Shown here: piece by piece, positions 40,935 through 49,939 of the stretch
Position numbering within the stretch: position 1 is the stretch's first letter
Layout: every line of letters starts with the position of its first letter
Assembly (NCBI GenBank): GCA_963677165.2
Contig: CAXXSX010000002.1
Location: forward strand, 1,922,001-1,986,000
Origin: JAFGXT01 sp963677165
GTDB taxonomy: Bacteria > Verrucomicrobiota > Lentisphaeria > Victivallales > SZUA-371
DNA length: 64,000 nucleotides
Direction of reading: 5' to 3'
Program-made: the position numbers and the translations under genes
Notes under the pieces: model-generated
The model's database searches: none
The model's input: the letters and a program-made list of their open reading frames with translations, nothing else
What the model was told of the DNA's origin: nothing

Positions 40935-41729
40935 ATGTATATTGACAAACATTATAAACCGGAAATTGAGCTGATATCATCTTCAATGGTGCGTCCGCCT
41001 GCACATATGACTTGGAATATTAGAAACGGTTCGATTCCGGTATGGCGACTGTACTGGATGCCAAAGCCTCATGCGAGAATAATTCTTGGAGATGAGGAAT
41101 TCGTTCCTGGGCCGGAGTCGATCATCCTAATTCCGCCGAATACGCCGTTCCAATCGCGTTGTGATGAGCCGCTTTATCAGTTTGTCATTCATTTTATTGC
41201 ATCGGCTCCATACGATGCAGTGCAGCCTGATATTTATCGGATTCCAACCTTGCCTGAGTTTCAGTCTATGATTAACCGGATTATTGCCCGGCTTGATGAG
41301 GACTGCGAGTGCGACCGGAATTTTGCGTTACTTAATATCAGTTTATGTCTGATGGCTTTAAGTACGATTTCCGATAAATATTTGATCCAGCCTGTAAAAG
41401 ATGAAACTTTGTCAAATATTATACAAGAAATCAATATGAAGCCCGGCCGTGAGTATTCGATGGAATACCTTGCAAAGCGCTGCGGGCTGAGTGTTAACGC
41501 GTTTATACGCCGTTTTAAAGCCGGAGTGGGAATTACTCCGCATCAGTACATTTTGAATTGTCGTATAGGGCAGGGGGAAATTCTATTACTGAACTCACCT
41601 CATACTATTGATGAAATTGCCGAGATTACCGGATTCTGCAACCGTAATCATTTTACCAGAGCGTTTATAAATCACAAGGGAATTGCCCCGGCGACCTACC
41701 GGAAAAGTAAAAACGTTACCAGCTTTTGA
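40935..41729 (+). CDS. AraC-family transcriptional regulator
   Basis: A 264-residue regulator with an N-terminal cupin-like sensor domain (RLYWMPKPHARIILGDEEF, LIPPNTPFQSRC) and the C-terminal two-HTH AraC domain: YSMEYLAKRCGLSVNAFIRRFKA, then TIDEIAEITGFCNRNHFTRAF and GIAPATYRK. AraC proteins of this type usually act on adjacent sugar-utilisation genes. No ribosome site stands before the ATG. Without the prophage it would be the divergent neighbour of the fucosidase. Confidence 0.88.
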   Translation: MYIDKHYKPEIELISSSMVRPPAHMTWNIRNGSIPVWRLYWMPKPHARIILGDEEFVPGPESIILIPPNTPFQSRCDEPLYQFVIHFIASAPYDAVQPDIYRIPTLPEFQSMINRIIARLDEDCECDRNFALLNISLCLMALSTISDKYLIQPVKDETLSNIIQEINMKPGREYSMEYLAKRCGLSVNAFIRRFKAGVGITPHQYILNCRIGQGEILLLNSPHTIDEIAEITGFCNRNHFTRAFINHKGIAPATYRKSKNVTSF

Positions 41730-41836
41730 TATGCACGAAGGGTTATGTTCGTACGGCTTCATTTATTTACCGTACCGCGAGACTAAACATCCAAAAGAGG
41801 CACGTCAATGGCTTAAATGAAATATGTTTTCCATTT

Positions 41837-42598
41837 TTAGTTTTCAAGAGATGGATCTAAGGAGTTTTTAATGAAGTCTATTGCTTCCTGAATCTGTGAA
41901 AATGAGTATGCAATATAGTCTGGTTCCACATCTTTTGAGCGCTGGTCACCTTGATTTGAACGGAAAAATACGGTCTTCATTCCTAAACGGCCTGGTCCAA
42001 CAATATCACGATACATATCATTCCCGATGAAAATGACCTCATCAATATTTACATTTGATTCTTTAAGAACCATTTCGTACATTCGCGGATCTGGTTTTCT
42101 AAATCCAAAATCACTGGAGATTACAATTCTTTCAAAATATGACGTAATACCAACACTGTTTAACTCCGGCAGGGCCCATATTGATTGTCCGTCTGATATG
42201 GCTGCCATCCGATATTTTTTTGCCAAATTTTTCAGGGTAGATGCTACACCAGGATACAAAGAAAGTTTATAAAGTGATCCTGCTCTGAATGCCTGCGCCA
42301 GGAATCCAGGTAATGCTTCCCGGGTAGCGGCAGGCAGGGAATGTGTATATGATGTAGAATATTTGTCAATAATATCTTTGAAAATAGCAATAACATCAAA
42401 CTCGGGATATTTTTCCTCACTGTCACTACGCTGTTTTTTATTTAAATCCCAAAATTCTTCGCGAAAGGTTTCCGGACTAAGTTTGATTCCCTGATAATCC
42501 ATAAGATTTGACATCGTTCGATAAATATCATCTCGTGATTCATCGGTTAAAATATCAATAATTGTTCCATTAATATCAAAAAGCAGCATTTTTATCAT
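41837..42598 (-). CDS. HAD-family hydrolase with Asn in motif I
   Basis: A 253-residue haloacid-dehalogenase-fold protein. Motif I reads LFDINGT, motif II is ISDGQS, and motifs III/IV are KPDPRMYE and FIGNDMYRDIVG. In most HAD phosphatases the second residue after the nucleophile is Asp (acid/base); here it is Asn, which might lower phosphatase activity or indicate another reaction. The ATG at 42598 overlaps the kinase stop (ATGA). The pair looks like a small salvage operon. Confidence 0.8.
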   Translation of the reverse strand: MIKMLLFDINGTIIDILTDESRDDIYRTMSNLMDYQGIKLSPETFREEFWDLNKKQRSDSEEKYPEFDVIAIFKDIIDKYSTSYTHSLPAATREALPGFLAQAFRAGSLYKLSLYPGVASTLKNLAKKYRMAAISDGQSIWALPELNSVGITSYFERIVISSDFGFRKPDPRMYEMVLKESNVNIDEVIFIGNDMYRDIVGPGRLGMKTVFFRSNQGDQRSKDVEPDYIAYSFSQIQEAIDFIKNSLDPSLEN

Positions 42599-43584
42599 TT
42601 TCGCCATATCTCCTCAAGGCACTGTTTTGCCTCATAAATTAATTTTTTGCTGTAATCCCATGTGAGCCAGCTATTGCGTGCAATGCGCAAAAAATTTATT
42701 CCCATATAATATGGGACTCTTTTGTTTATGGCTCTGAAAGTATTTTCCCGGTCAGGAAAATGACACGAGTATTCCCAGAGAAAATGGCCAATAAAAGGTT
42801 CAGCCTTGTATCTGTTGTTGGTATTCAACATAAAAAAATGTCCCAGTTCTGCTGCGATTCTGCCTACATCATAGACTCTATCTGCATGCCGCAGCCGCTC
42901 CAGATCATAACTCATTACATTCAGTCCATCTCCGAAAAGAAAATTTTCCGGAGTTGCGTCACCATGAACGATTACCTGCCGGTCCTCCCACATGGAAGGA
43001 TTATCGTGCCAGCGATTACGCAGATAGTAGAACCAGTCAGCCTCTCCCCGATCGATTAGTTGTTTGTCTCTCAATCTATTTAACAGCATATCCATATAAT
43101 AGCATGTATCATCAAAATTAACATTAGCGTTTTCGGCTGTTCTATTATGAAATTTACTCAAAAAATATGCCAGCCCGGTCAACCGGTAGTAAAGATGTCG
43201 GTAATTATGATTTTGTATCGCGTTGTTTATCACATCACTTAAAAGTTCTCCCTGACAATATTCTGTGACCAGGAGGTCATTAATATAAGGATTTCTTCCC
43301 AGCGGCCTGGCAATGTAATGCGGACCGGAGTCAAATCCGTAATTACGCATCATTCCTAAATTGTTATACTCACGCTCCATACGCCCGGATGACACGAAAA
43401 ATTTTCCGATGAATTTCGTATTTGTCGAACGTTCTTCATAAAGATAAACATCATTGGAGCCGTTCATTTTAAACACTCGGTAATCTGCCGATGAGACATC
43501 TATTATCTGAGGCTGAATCTCATTTCTGAAATACTCAAAAACAGGGTCAGAATGAGAAACATGCCCAATATATCTTGGTTTCAT
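42595..43584 (-). CDS. APH-fold small-molecule phosphotransferase
   Basis: A 329-residue kinase-like protein of the aminoglycoside/choline/homoserine kinase fold. The catalytic loop is VHGDATPENFLF and the metal-binding YDLERLRHADRVYDVG. An N-terminal lobe contains EREYNNLGMM. The substrate is unknown; being coupled to a HAD hydrolase suggests phosphorylation and dephosphorylation of a sugar or metabolite rather than antibiotic resistance. Confidence 0.78.
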   Translation of the reverse strand: MKPRYIGHVSHSDPVFEYFRNEIQPQIIDVSSADYRVFKMNGSNDVYLYEERSTNTKFIGKFFVSSGRMEREYNNLGMMRNYGFDSGPHYIARPLGRNPYINDLLVTEYCQGELLSDVINNAIQNHNYRHLYYRLTGLAYFLSKFHNRTAENANVNFDDTCYYMDMLLNRLRDKQLIDRGEADWFYYLRNRWHDNPSMWEDRQVIVHGDATPENFLFGDGLNVMSYDLERLRHADRVYDVGRIAAELGHFFMLNTNNRYKAEPFIGHFLWEYSCHFPDRENTFRAINKRVPYYMGINFLRIARNSWLTWDYSKKLIYEAKQCLEEIWRK

Positions 43585-43788
43585 TGTAATGCTTCCTGAA
43601 AAAAATTAACAGAACCCTAATGCGATTCTAATATTATTCTAATATAATAATTCAAACAGATATTTATATACCCTTTTAGTAAAAAATAAGAATATTTACT
43701 AATTTTTACATAAATTAAATTTTCTGTCGTGCTAAAGAGCGAAGCTACTACGCGTAAAATATCAACCGATTTTAATCCGGTATCCTGA

Positions 43789-44286
43789 CTAGAAATTTTT
43801 CCAGAGATAAGAAAATACTCTTTGGCTTTTTATTACGGAATCGATTTTGTCCATTGCTTCGGCCAGCCCTATGGTTATGTCATAGAACTCATGAATATCG
43901 GTCAGCAAATCCCTACGGCGCGAACAACCAAGTACCGGGGTCATGTCGTCGCGGAATGCCGGGGTGTAAATTGGACGTCCTTCCCAGCCCATCAGGGTCA
44001 GCAGCAGATGAGCAGAGCTTAATTCTGCCGAATAATCCAGTTTCGTTATTGCGATGATATATTGGCCGTCGGTTACCGTATCATTTTTCAGGAAAACGGT
44101 TCTGGCATCGGGACCAAAACAGTTGATTTTCAGTTCCAGTCCTTCTTTTGGTCCGAATGGAGTGTATTTAATGCTATTGATACGGTCGCGATAGAGCTCC
44201 AGAAATTTATGAAATAACGATCCTTGTTTTGTCTCAAAAAATTCTTCCGGTTTACTGCTGGTCTGGTAGTCTACAGATGTTTCCAT
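43789..44286 (-). CDS. protein of unknown function
   Basis: I choose the ATG at 44286 (METSVDYQTSSK), eight bases after GGGGGAA. It gives 165 residues. It is mixed alpha/beta with no recognised domain, signal or membrane segment. Immediately upstream lie two copies of the dispersed repeat, which must contain or abut its leader. Confidence 0.55.
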   Translation of the reverse strand: METSVDYQTSSKPEEFFETKQGSLFHKFLELYRDRINSIKYTPFGPKEGLELKINCFGPDARTVFLKNDTVTDGQYIIAITKLDYSAELSSAHLLLTLMGWEGRPIYTPAFRDDMTPVLGCSRRRDLLTDIHEFYDITIGLAEAMDKIDSVIKSQRVFSYLWKNF

Positions 44287-44301
44287 ACTCAGTTCCCCCA
44301 T

Positions 44302-44386
44302 ATCCGTACGACGAATTGCGATCCGTACGACGGATTGCGTTATACCGCTTCATACTCCAGTCGCTAAAGCTCCTTGCGGAAGCGGA
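44302..44386 (+). repeat. GTCCGTACGACGGAC-family repeats (copies 10 and 11, tandem)
   Basis: A partial head (ATCCGTACGACGAAT) is followed directly by a full copy: ATCCGTACGACGGATTGCG, ACCGCTTCATACTCC and TTGCGGAAGCGGAG. Host location, outside the prophage. Confidence 0.8.
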
Positions 44387-44863
44387 GTTTTTGTTATGCT
44401 AAAGCAGTACCGGAAGATCGAATACACAAAAGAGGCGCATTCAATCACACCTAGTTGAGGTACGCCAATACCCGACAAAAGATATGATGAATGCGCCGAA
44501 AATGAAAGATACGCCCGTTTATAATATACCTCCTATAAACGAGCGCAACTTCCAACATTCAGTTTCTTTTGTCTTTAAATTTGGCGTTTTCAACTAGAAA
44601 CGGTAATGCAGGAAGCCATCGCTATTAAAAATGACTCATGATTGTCTTAAATCTGATAATCTATAATAAAATTCCTTGATCAATTAAACACTAATATATA
44701 GTTTAATGCTCATTCACGAAAAAGCAAGTTGCAATTTACACATCCATGAGGCATATTGCAGGAAGTCATTTGGGGAAATGGTATGTGCAAAACATGCACA
44801 TACCACAATTTAACATTATCCACTGAAATGAAAAAGAAATGACTCGATCGTCGCACTTGTAAT
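44387..44863. other. intergenic region with two inverted repeats
   Basis: No gene is supported. GGCGCATTCA (44434-44443) pairs with TGAATGCGCC (44488-44497), and CGTTTATA (44516-44523) with TATAAACG (44534-44541). The rest is A/T-rich and may contain the promoter of the next gene. Confidence 0.5.
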
Positions 44864-45322
44864 TTGAATGTGGGGTTAATAATGTGGAATTACATGAATA
44901 ATAAAACTACTTCGAAAATTATAATATTATCAGTAGATTTGACCGCGTTACTGACGTTTATTGTTGGTATTGGCGTTTTTATGATCTGGAAGTATCCTGA
45001 GAACTTATTGTCACTAGTCTATTTATTCCTTCCTCTATGGTATTTCCTGCTGGTTCGGAGGAAAATATCAAAACGCATAAATGATGGAAACATATGTTGG
45101 TGTGATATGACAGGGCTGGAATTTCCTAATGTAGTATTGAATATCATTTTTGGGTTCTGTGTTTTTGGAAAAATATTGAAGGGATTACATTTGTTTTTTA
45201 ATGGTTCTACATTCGACTCTATACTTAATTTCCATACTGGAATTATTCTCTTATGTTTGCTTTTTATTAGGATCGTTGGGAGATTAAGAGATAAGAATAA
45301 CTCAGAGTTATCCGAGAGATGA
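44864..45322 (+). CDS. membrane protein of unknown function
   Basis: About 152 residues (an ATG at 44882 is a possible later start) with four predicted transmembrane segments: ILSVDLTALLTFIVGIGVF, LLSLVYLFLPLWYFLL, VVLNIIFGFCVFGKIL and TGIILLCLLFIRIVG. It is A/T-rich compared with its neighbours. No family is recognised. It stands alone between repeat-rich gaps, which suggests acquisition. Confidence 0.5.
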   Translation: MNVGLIMWNYMNNKTTSKIIILSVDLTALLTFIVGIGVFMIWKYPENLLSLVYLFLPLWYFLLVRRKISKRINDGNICWCDMTGLEFPNVVLNIIFGFCVFGKILKGLHLFFNGSTFDSILNFHTGIILLCLLFIRIVGRLRDKNNSELSER

Positions 45323-45763
45323 CGGGGGGCTTAAGGGGGGTCGACGGTCACGTCGATAAACGAGGATAATATTATTGGTCTGACGACCAACACTCCCGGG
45401 GATTGCGATAAAGGACTACAGATAGTTATTCCGTGCATAGAAGATAAATTGAAATACATTGTCTTGTAATATGTTATAAATCCAGCCTTAAAATTCTCCT
45501 GCGTAAAACAAAATTCGTTATTTTGTACCACGATCTATCAAGTTCTTGTTGTTTCCCATGATATCGATTGAAAGCGAGATAAGTAGTAGTAGTCTCAGCG
45601 CAAAAAGCAACTCCAGCCGATTAGAGTGTAGACATGGAGCATTCTTAATTCTCAATTGATGAGATTCCGTTTCTACAACGTTTGAGAGCGGTTGTGTTAT
45701 TTGAGCTGAGAGATCGCAAGCTACTAAAAATATCTTTTTTACCCTCAAAACTAGTTAAAGTAT
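45323..45763. other. non-coding gap upstream of rex
   Basis: Several short open frames here look spurious. A G-rich segment (45323-45345) directly follows the membrane-protein stop. I see no RNA gene or mobile element. Confidence 0.4.
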
Positions 45764-45868
45764 AAAAATATCGATAAAAAAATACTTAATGCTATTGACT
45801 TTCTTTTTACAGACGATTACTATATCAACATATTAGATAAAAAAATATCGATAGTTAAATACTTAATG
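45764..45868 (+). promoter_or_regulatory. rex promoter flanked by a direct repeat
   Basis: TTGACT (45795-45800), a 17-base spacer and TACTAT (45818-45823) form a good sigma-70-type promoter. A 28-bp element containing AAAAATATCGAT and ATACTTAATG occurs at 45764-45791 and again at 45841-45868 with three mismatches, on either side of the promoter. Confidence 0.65.
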
Positions 45869-45881
45869 ATGGTGATAACCG

Positions 45882-46529
45882 ATGGAAAACGACAATAGCA
45901 TGGTAAAGAAGTATCCGGTACCGATGGTCAGGCGACTGCCCTCGTATCTGAGAATTATCAAGGGGTATGCTTATGACGGTAAGGAATTTATTTCCGCGAC
46001 GGATATCGCAGACGAGCTGGGCTATGATTCGGTTAAGGTAAGAAAGGACATCGCCTTGACTGGTGTGACCGGCAAGCCGCGGGTAGGTTACCGGGTAAGC
46101 GAACTCATTCGCGCCATTCGCTCAATTGTCGGTTGGGACCGTAATTCCGAAGCCATTCTTGTCGGTGCGGGCTGTCTGGGCTCGGCATTGCTGGGATTTT
46201 CTGGTTTCGCCAAGCGCGGACTGAATTTTGTAGCGGCATTTGACGTTGATCCGCAAAAAACCGGAACTGTTGTTCATGGCTGTGAAGTACGGGCCATGGA
46301 AGAAATGGAACAGTTTATTGCCGAACGCCGCATTGAGATCGCGGTTTTAACCGTACCGGCCTATATCGCCCAGGAGACGGCGGACAAGCTGGTAACAGCC
46401 GGAATCAAAGGAATCTGGAATTTCTCGCCGGTTCAATTAAAAGTACCGCCCACGGTAGTTTCGCAAAGTGAAAATCTGATGTCGGGCCTTGCCGTTTTTA
46501 TGGTGAGAATGGCAACAGAGCTGAGCTGA
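45882..46529 (+). CDS. rex: redox-sensing transcriptional repressor Rex
   Basis: A 215-residue NADH/NAD+-sensing repressor. The N-terminal winged helix contains SATDIADELGYDSVKVRKDIA. The Rossmann core has AILVGAGCLGSALLG for dinucleotide binding, and the C-terminal swapped helix includes WNFSPVQL. Rex represses fermentative genes when NAD+ is high; the next gene, adhE, is a typical target. Confidence 0.92.
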   Translation: MENDNSMVKKYPVPMVRRLPSYLRIIKGYAYDGKEFISATDIADELGYDSVKVRKDIALTGVTGKPRVGYRVSELIRAIRSIVGWDRNSEAILVGAGCLGSALLGFSGFAKRGLNFVAAFDVDPQKTGTVVHGCEVRAMEEMEQFIAERRIEIAVLTVPAYIAQETADKLVTAGIKGIWNFSPVQLKVPPTVVSQSENLMSGLAVFMVRMATELS

Positions 46530-46583
46530 AACAACCAGAGTGGACATAATATAAAGTAGACAGCGGCTTAAGAGCCGCACGCC

Positions 46584-46612
46584 ACGGAAGATAGAAGAGA
46601 CTTCCGTTTTTT
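46584..46612 (+). terminator. terminator/attenuator between rex and adhE
   Basis: ACGGAAG (46584-46590) and CTTCCGT (46601-46607) form a stem followed by six T residues. A smaller CGGCT/AGCCG hairpin lies just before it at 46563-46576. adhE then needs its own promoter between 46613 and 46670, or readthrough. Confidence 0.75.
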
Positions 46613-46677
46613 ACAGGATGATCCTGTACGTTAGTTAGATTATAAGATGTAAATAATAAAAAAGTCGAGGTGAAGAC

Positions 46678-49290
46678 ATGGCTGCGACAAAAAAACAAGA
46701 CAACGTTGCTACGGAAGACGAGATCGTGATGAAATTCGACCGATTGGTCGAAAAAGTAAAAAAGGCTCAGCAAGCCTACGCATCTTTTTCCCAGCAGAAA
46801 GTTGATGAAATATTCCGCATGGCTGCTTTGGCCGCCAACGATGCGAGAATTAAACTTGCCAAGATGGCTGTTGAAGAATCTGGCATGGGTGTGGTTGAAG
46901 ATAAGGTAATTAAGAATCATTTTGCTTCAGAATACGTTTATAACAAATATAAAGATTTTAAGTCTTGCGGTGAAATTGAACGTGATGAATCTTTCGGAAT
47001 TATTAAGGTTGCTGAACCCGTTGGTTTGATTGCCGGTATTGTTCCTACTACCAATCCGACATCAACAGCAATTTTTAAATCTCTGCTGGCTCTTAAAACC
47101 CGTAATGGTATTATTTTCTCTCCACATCCCCGTGCAAAGAAGAGTACGATTGAAGCTGCTAAAATTGTGCTTGATGCAGCGGTAAAAGCCGGCGCTCCTG
47201 AAAATATTATCGGCTGGATTGAAGAACCAAGCGTTATGCTGTCTCAGCGCCTGATGAGTCATAAGGATATTAACCTGATTCTGGCTACCGGTGGTCCCGG
47301 AATGGTGCATGCAGCTTACTCCAGTGGTGTTCCCGCGGTTGGCGTGGGGGCTGGTAATACACCGGCGATCATGGATGAAACTTGTGATATCGAAATGGCG
47401 GTCAGCTCTGTCCTTCAAAGTAAGACGTTTGACAATGGTATGATCTGCGCGTCTGAACAGTCTGTTGTAGCTGTTGAAAGCATTTATAAGAAGGTCTATG
47501 ACGAATTCATTCTTCGTGGTGCCTATATCCTGAATAAAACTGAAAAGGAAAAGGTTGCCAAGACAATTGTCGTGGATGGAAAACTCAATGCGGCGATTGT
47601 CGGACAGCCCGCATATAAGATTGCCGAACTGGCAGGAGTAAAAGTTCCTGAAAAGACCAAGGTGCTGATTGCCGAGACTTTTGGTGTAGGACGTGAATTC
47701 CCATTTTCTTTTGAAAAGCTGTCTCCGGTTCTTGGTTTGTTTAAGGCACCTGATTTCAATGCCGCGCTTAAGACCGCTCAGGAATTGATCGAATTTGGTG
47801 GACTGGGTCATACCAGTGTGCTGTATACTGATCCGGCAAATACGGACCGTATCGATAAATTCGGTAATACGATGAAAACAGGACGTACCTTGGTGAATAT
47901 GCCTTCAAGTCAGGGCGCTATCGGTGACGTGTTCAACTTTAGACTTGATCCCTCTCTGACGCTCGGATGCGGTAGCTGGGGCGGAAACTCTGTCAGCCAG
48001 AACGTAAGTCCGAAACATCTGATTAATATAAAAACCGTTGCTCAAAGGAGAGAGAACATGTTGTGGTTCCGAGTTCCTCCCAAAGTATATTTCAAGCCGG
48101 GCAGTTTGCAGGTTGCCATGGAAGACCTCGCGGATAAGAAGCGTGCTTTTGTTGTAACTGACCGTTTCCTTTATAATAATGGTCATCTTGATGGCGCGAT
48201 TGAAGTTCTGAAGAAGCTTGATATTAAACTTGAAATATTTGCTGATGTCCAGCCTGACCCGACGCTTGCAACAGCTCGCCAGGGACTGGAACGCATGAAT
48301 GCTTTTAAGCCGGACGTGATTATTGCGTTTGGTGGTGGTTCTCCAATGGATGCGGCCAAGATTATGTGGCTGATGTACGAGCATCCGGAAGTTGTGTTCG
48401 AAGACGTGGCAATGCGTTTCATGGATATCCGTAAACGTGTATACCACTTCCCGAAACTCGGTGAAAAAGCTACGCTTGTCGCAATCCCGACTACTTCCGG
48501 TACCGGTTCTGAAGTTACTCCTTTCGCGGTTATTACCGATGAAAAGACCGGCAACAAGTATCCGCTGGCCGATTACGAGCTCACTCCGGATATGGCGATT
48601 ATTGATGCCGATCTGGTTATGAATATGCCGAAATCTTTGACGGCGTTCAGTGGTATCGACGCTCTGACCCATGCGTTGGAAGCCCGGGTATCTATCCTGG
48701 CTACTGAGTTCAGTAACTCTATGGCAATGGAAGCGATCAGACTGATCTTCAAATATCTGCCGAGAGCTTACAATAATGGTCCGAACGATCCGTTGGCACG
48801 TGAAAAAATCCATCATGCGTCTGCGTTGGCCGGTATGGCATTCGCCAATGCCTTCCTGGGTGTTTGTCACTCTATGGCGCATAAGCTTGGTGCCGCGCAC
48901 CATGTTCCACACGGTCTGGCAAACGCGCTGCTGATCAACGATGTGATTCGTTTTAACGCGACGGACTGCCCGACCAAACAGGGACTGTTCCCGCAGTACA
49001 AGCATCCGGACGCCAAGTTCCGTTACGCTTCTATCGCGGACTTCCTGAAGCTCGGCGGTAAGACTGAAGAAGAAAAGGTTGAGAAACTGATCGCTAAGAT
49101 TCAGGGACTCAAAGACGAACTGAATATTCCTAAGACGATCAAGGAAGCCGGAGTTGACGAACGTGAATTCATGGCCGGACTCGATACACTGTCTGAAAAG
49201 GCATTCGACGACCAGTGCACGGGAGCGAATCCGCGTTATCCGCTGATCTCTGAAATCAAGGAATTATATATTAAAGCCTATAATGGTTAA
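46678..49290 (+). CDS. adhE: bifunctional aldehyde-alcohol dehydrogenase AdhE
   Basis: An 870-residue fusion making ethanol from acetyl-CoA with two NADH. The N-terminal CoA-acylating aldehyde dehydrogenase (about 1-440) has the catalytic Cys257 in FDNGMICASEQ. The C-terminal iron alcohol dehydrogenase (about 455-870) has the nucleotide motif GGGSPMDAAK and iron ligands in DALTHALE and FLGVCHSMAHKLGA with HHVPHG. The length is normal, and AGGTGAAG precedes the ATG. Rex directly upstream implies redox control. Confidence 0.95.
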   Translation: MAATKKQDNVATEDEIVMKFDRLVEKVKKAQQAYASFSQQKVDEIFRMAALAANDARIKLAKMAVEESGMGVVEDKVIKNHFASEYVYNKYKDFKSCGEIERDESFGIIKVAEPVGLIAGIVPTTNPTSTAIFKSLLALKTRNGIIFSPHPRAKKSTIEAAKIVLDAAVKAGAPENIIGWIEEPSVMLSQRLMSHKDINLILATGGPGMVHAAYSSGVPAVGVGAGNTPAIMDETCDIEMAVSSVLQSKTFDNGMICASEQSVVAVESIYKKVYDEFILRGAYILNKTEKEKVAKTIVVDGKLNAAIVGQPAYKIAELAGVKVPEKTKVLIAETFGVGREFPFSFEKLSPVLGLFKAPDFNAALKTAQELIEFGGLGHTSVLYTDPANTDRIDKFGNTMKTGRTLVNMPSSQGAIGDVFNFRLDPSLTLGCGSWGGNSVSQNVSPKHLINIKTVAQRRENMLWFRVPPKVYFKPGSLQVAMEDLADKKRAFVVTDRFLYNNGHLDGAIEVLKKLDIKLEIFADVQPDPTLATARQGLERMNAFKPDVIIAFGGGSPMDAAKIMWLMYEHPEVVFEDVAMRFMDIRKRVYHFPKLGEKATLVAIPTTSGTGSEVTPFAVITDEKTGNKYPLADYELTPDMAIIDADLVMNMPKSLTAFSGIDALTHALEARVSILATEFSNSMAMEAIRLIFKYLPRAYNNGPNDPLAREKIHHASALAGMAFANAFLGVCHSMAHKLGAAHHVPHGLANALLINDVIRFNATDCPTKQGLFPQYKHPDAKFRYASIADFLKLGGKTEEEKVEKLIAKIQGLKDELNIPKTIKEAGVDEREFMAGLDTLSEKAFDDQCTGANPRYPLISEIKELYIKAYNG

Positions 49291-49370
49291 ATCTAAACGC
49301 CGGTGGAAATACCCGCCGGCGATAATATAGATATACCTCCCCCATACCCGATTCCTACCCCGGAATCAAC

Positions 49371-49407
49371 CTGCCGTTCCGTGCCCCCGGAACGGCAGTC
49401 CTTTTTT
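49371..49407 (+). terminator. strong Rho-independent terminator after adhE
   Basis: CTGCCGTTCC and GGAACGGCAG form a perfect 10-bp stem followed by TCCTTTTTT. A smaller CGCCGG/CCGGCG hairpin lies at 49298-49321. Confidence 0.9.
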
Positions 49408-49939
49408 ATCGGTACGACGAATGCTGTTCACTTAAGAAATTGATCTTGCTAATGTTGTTGGAAAATTTTAGTCATTGAATAGTGAAAACAGCTTTTATTT
49501 GGCTAATTCTCAGAGTAGCTGCCGCAATACGAATCGTAGATTTTCAGAAAAAATGATAAGTCTACATGTAAAAATATAGTATTTGAGCTTTAAGTGAATG
49601 GTATTAGTCCGTACGACGGACGACGTTATAACTGCTTCAAACTTCAGTTGCCAATACTCTTTTCGGAAGCAGGAATAATTAAAAAAATCTCTGTGTTCTC
49701 TGTACTACAATCTATCAATTTCTTCTTTTCTTGAGAAGATTTTCACAATGCAATATTCATAAATACTTATCTGTTAATTAAATAAGACGCTGAGTTTACA
49801 GGTGTGATTTTGGCTAAAAGAAAACCTTTCCTGGTAGGGGCAGCTCTTGATAAGAGCGCCCGTCGCACCAGCGACATTGAAATACCTTTAAATTTTCAGA
49901 TTTATTATGCCGCGCTGTGCTCTCTGTGGTGAAAATTTC
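49408..49939. other. intergenic region between adhE and the radical SAM gene
   Basis: No gene is supported. It contains one dispersed-repeat copy (49607-49672) and a degenerate head near 49410 (GGTACGACGAATGC). The remainder is A/T-rich without clear structure. Confidence 0.5.
49607..49672 (+). repeat. GTCCGTACGACGGAC-family repeat (copy 12, host)
   Basis: Head GTCCGTACGACGGACGACG, tail AACTGCTTCAAACTTCAG closing with TCGGAAGCAGG. It lies away from any prophage gene, showing that the family is genome-wide. Confidence 0.8.

Noticed and set aside
44387..44863. Remnant insertion sequence between the two inverted repeats
   Set aside because: No transposase fragment or target duplication can be seen; only short inverted repeats.
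45518..45748. Reverse-strand open frame upstream of rex
   Set aside because: Short, no ribosome site, low-complexity A/T-rich sequence; treated as non-coding.
46498..49005. Long reverse-strand open frames opposite adhE
   Set aside because: They mirror the strong codon bias of adhE on the other strand; no ribosome sites or domains.
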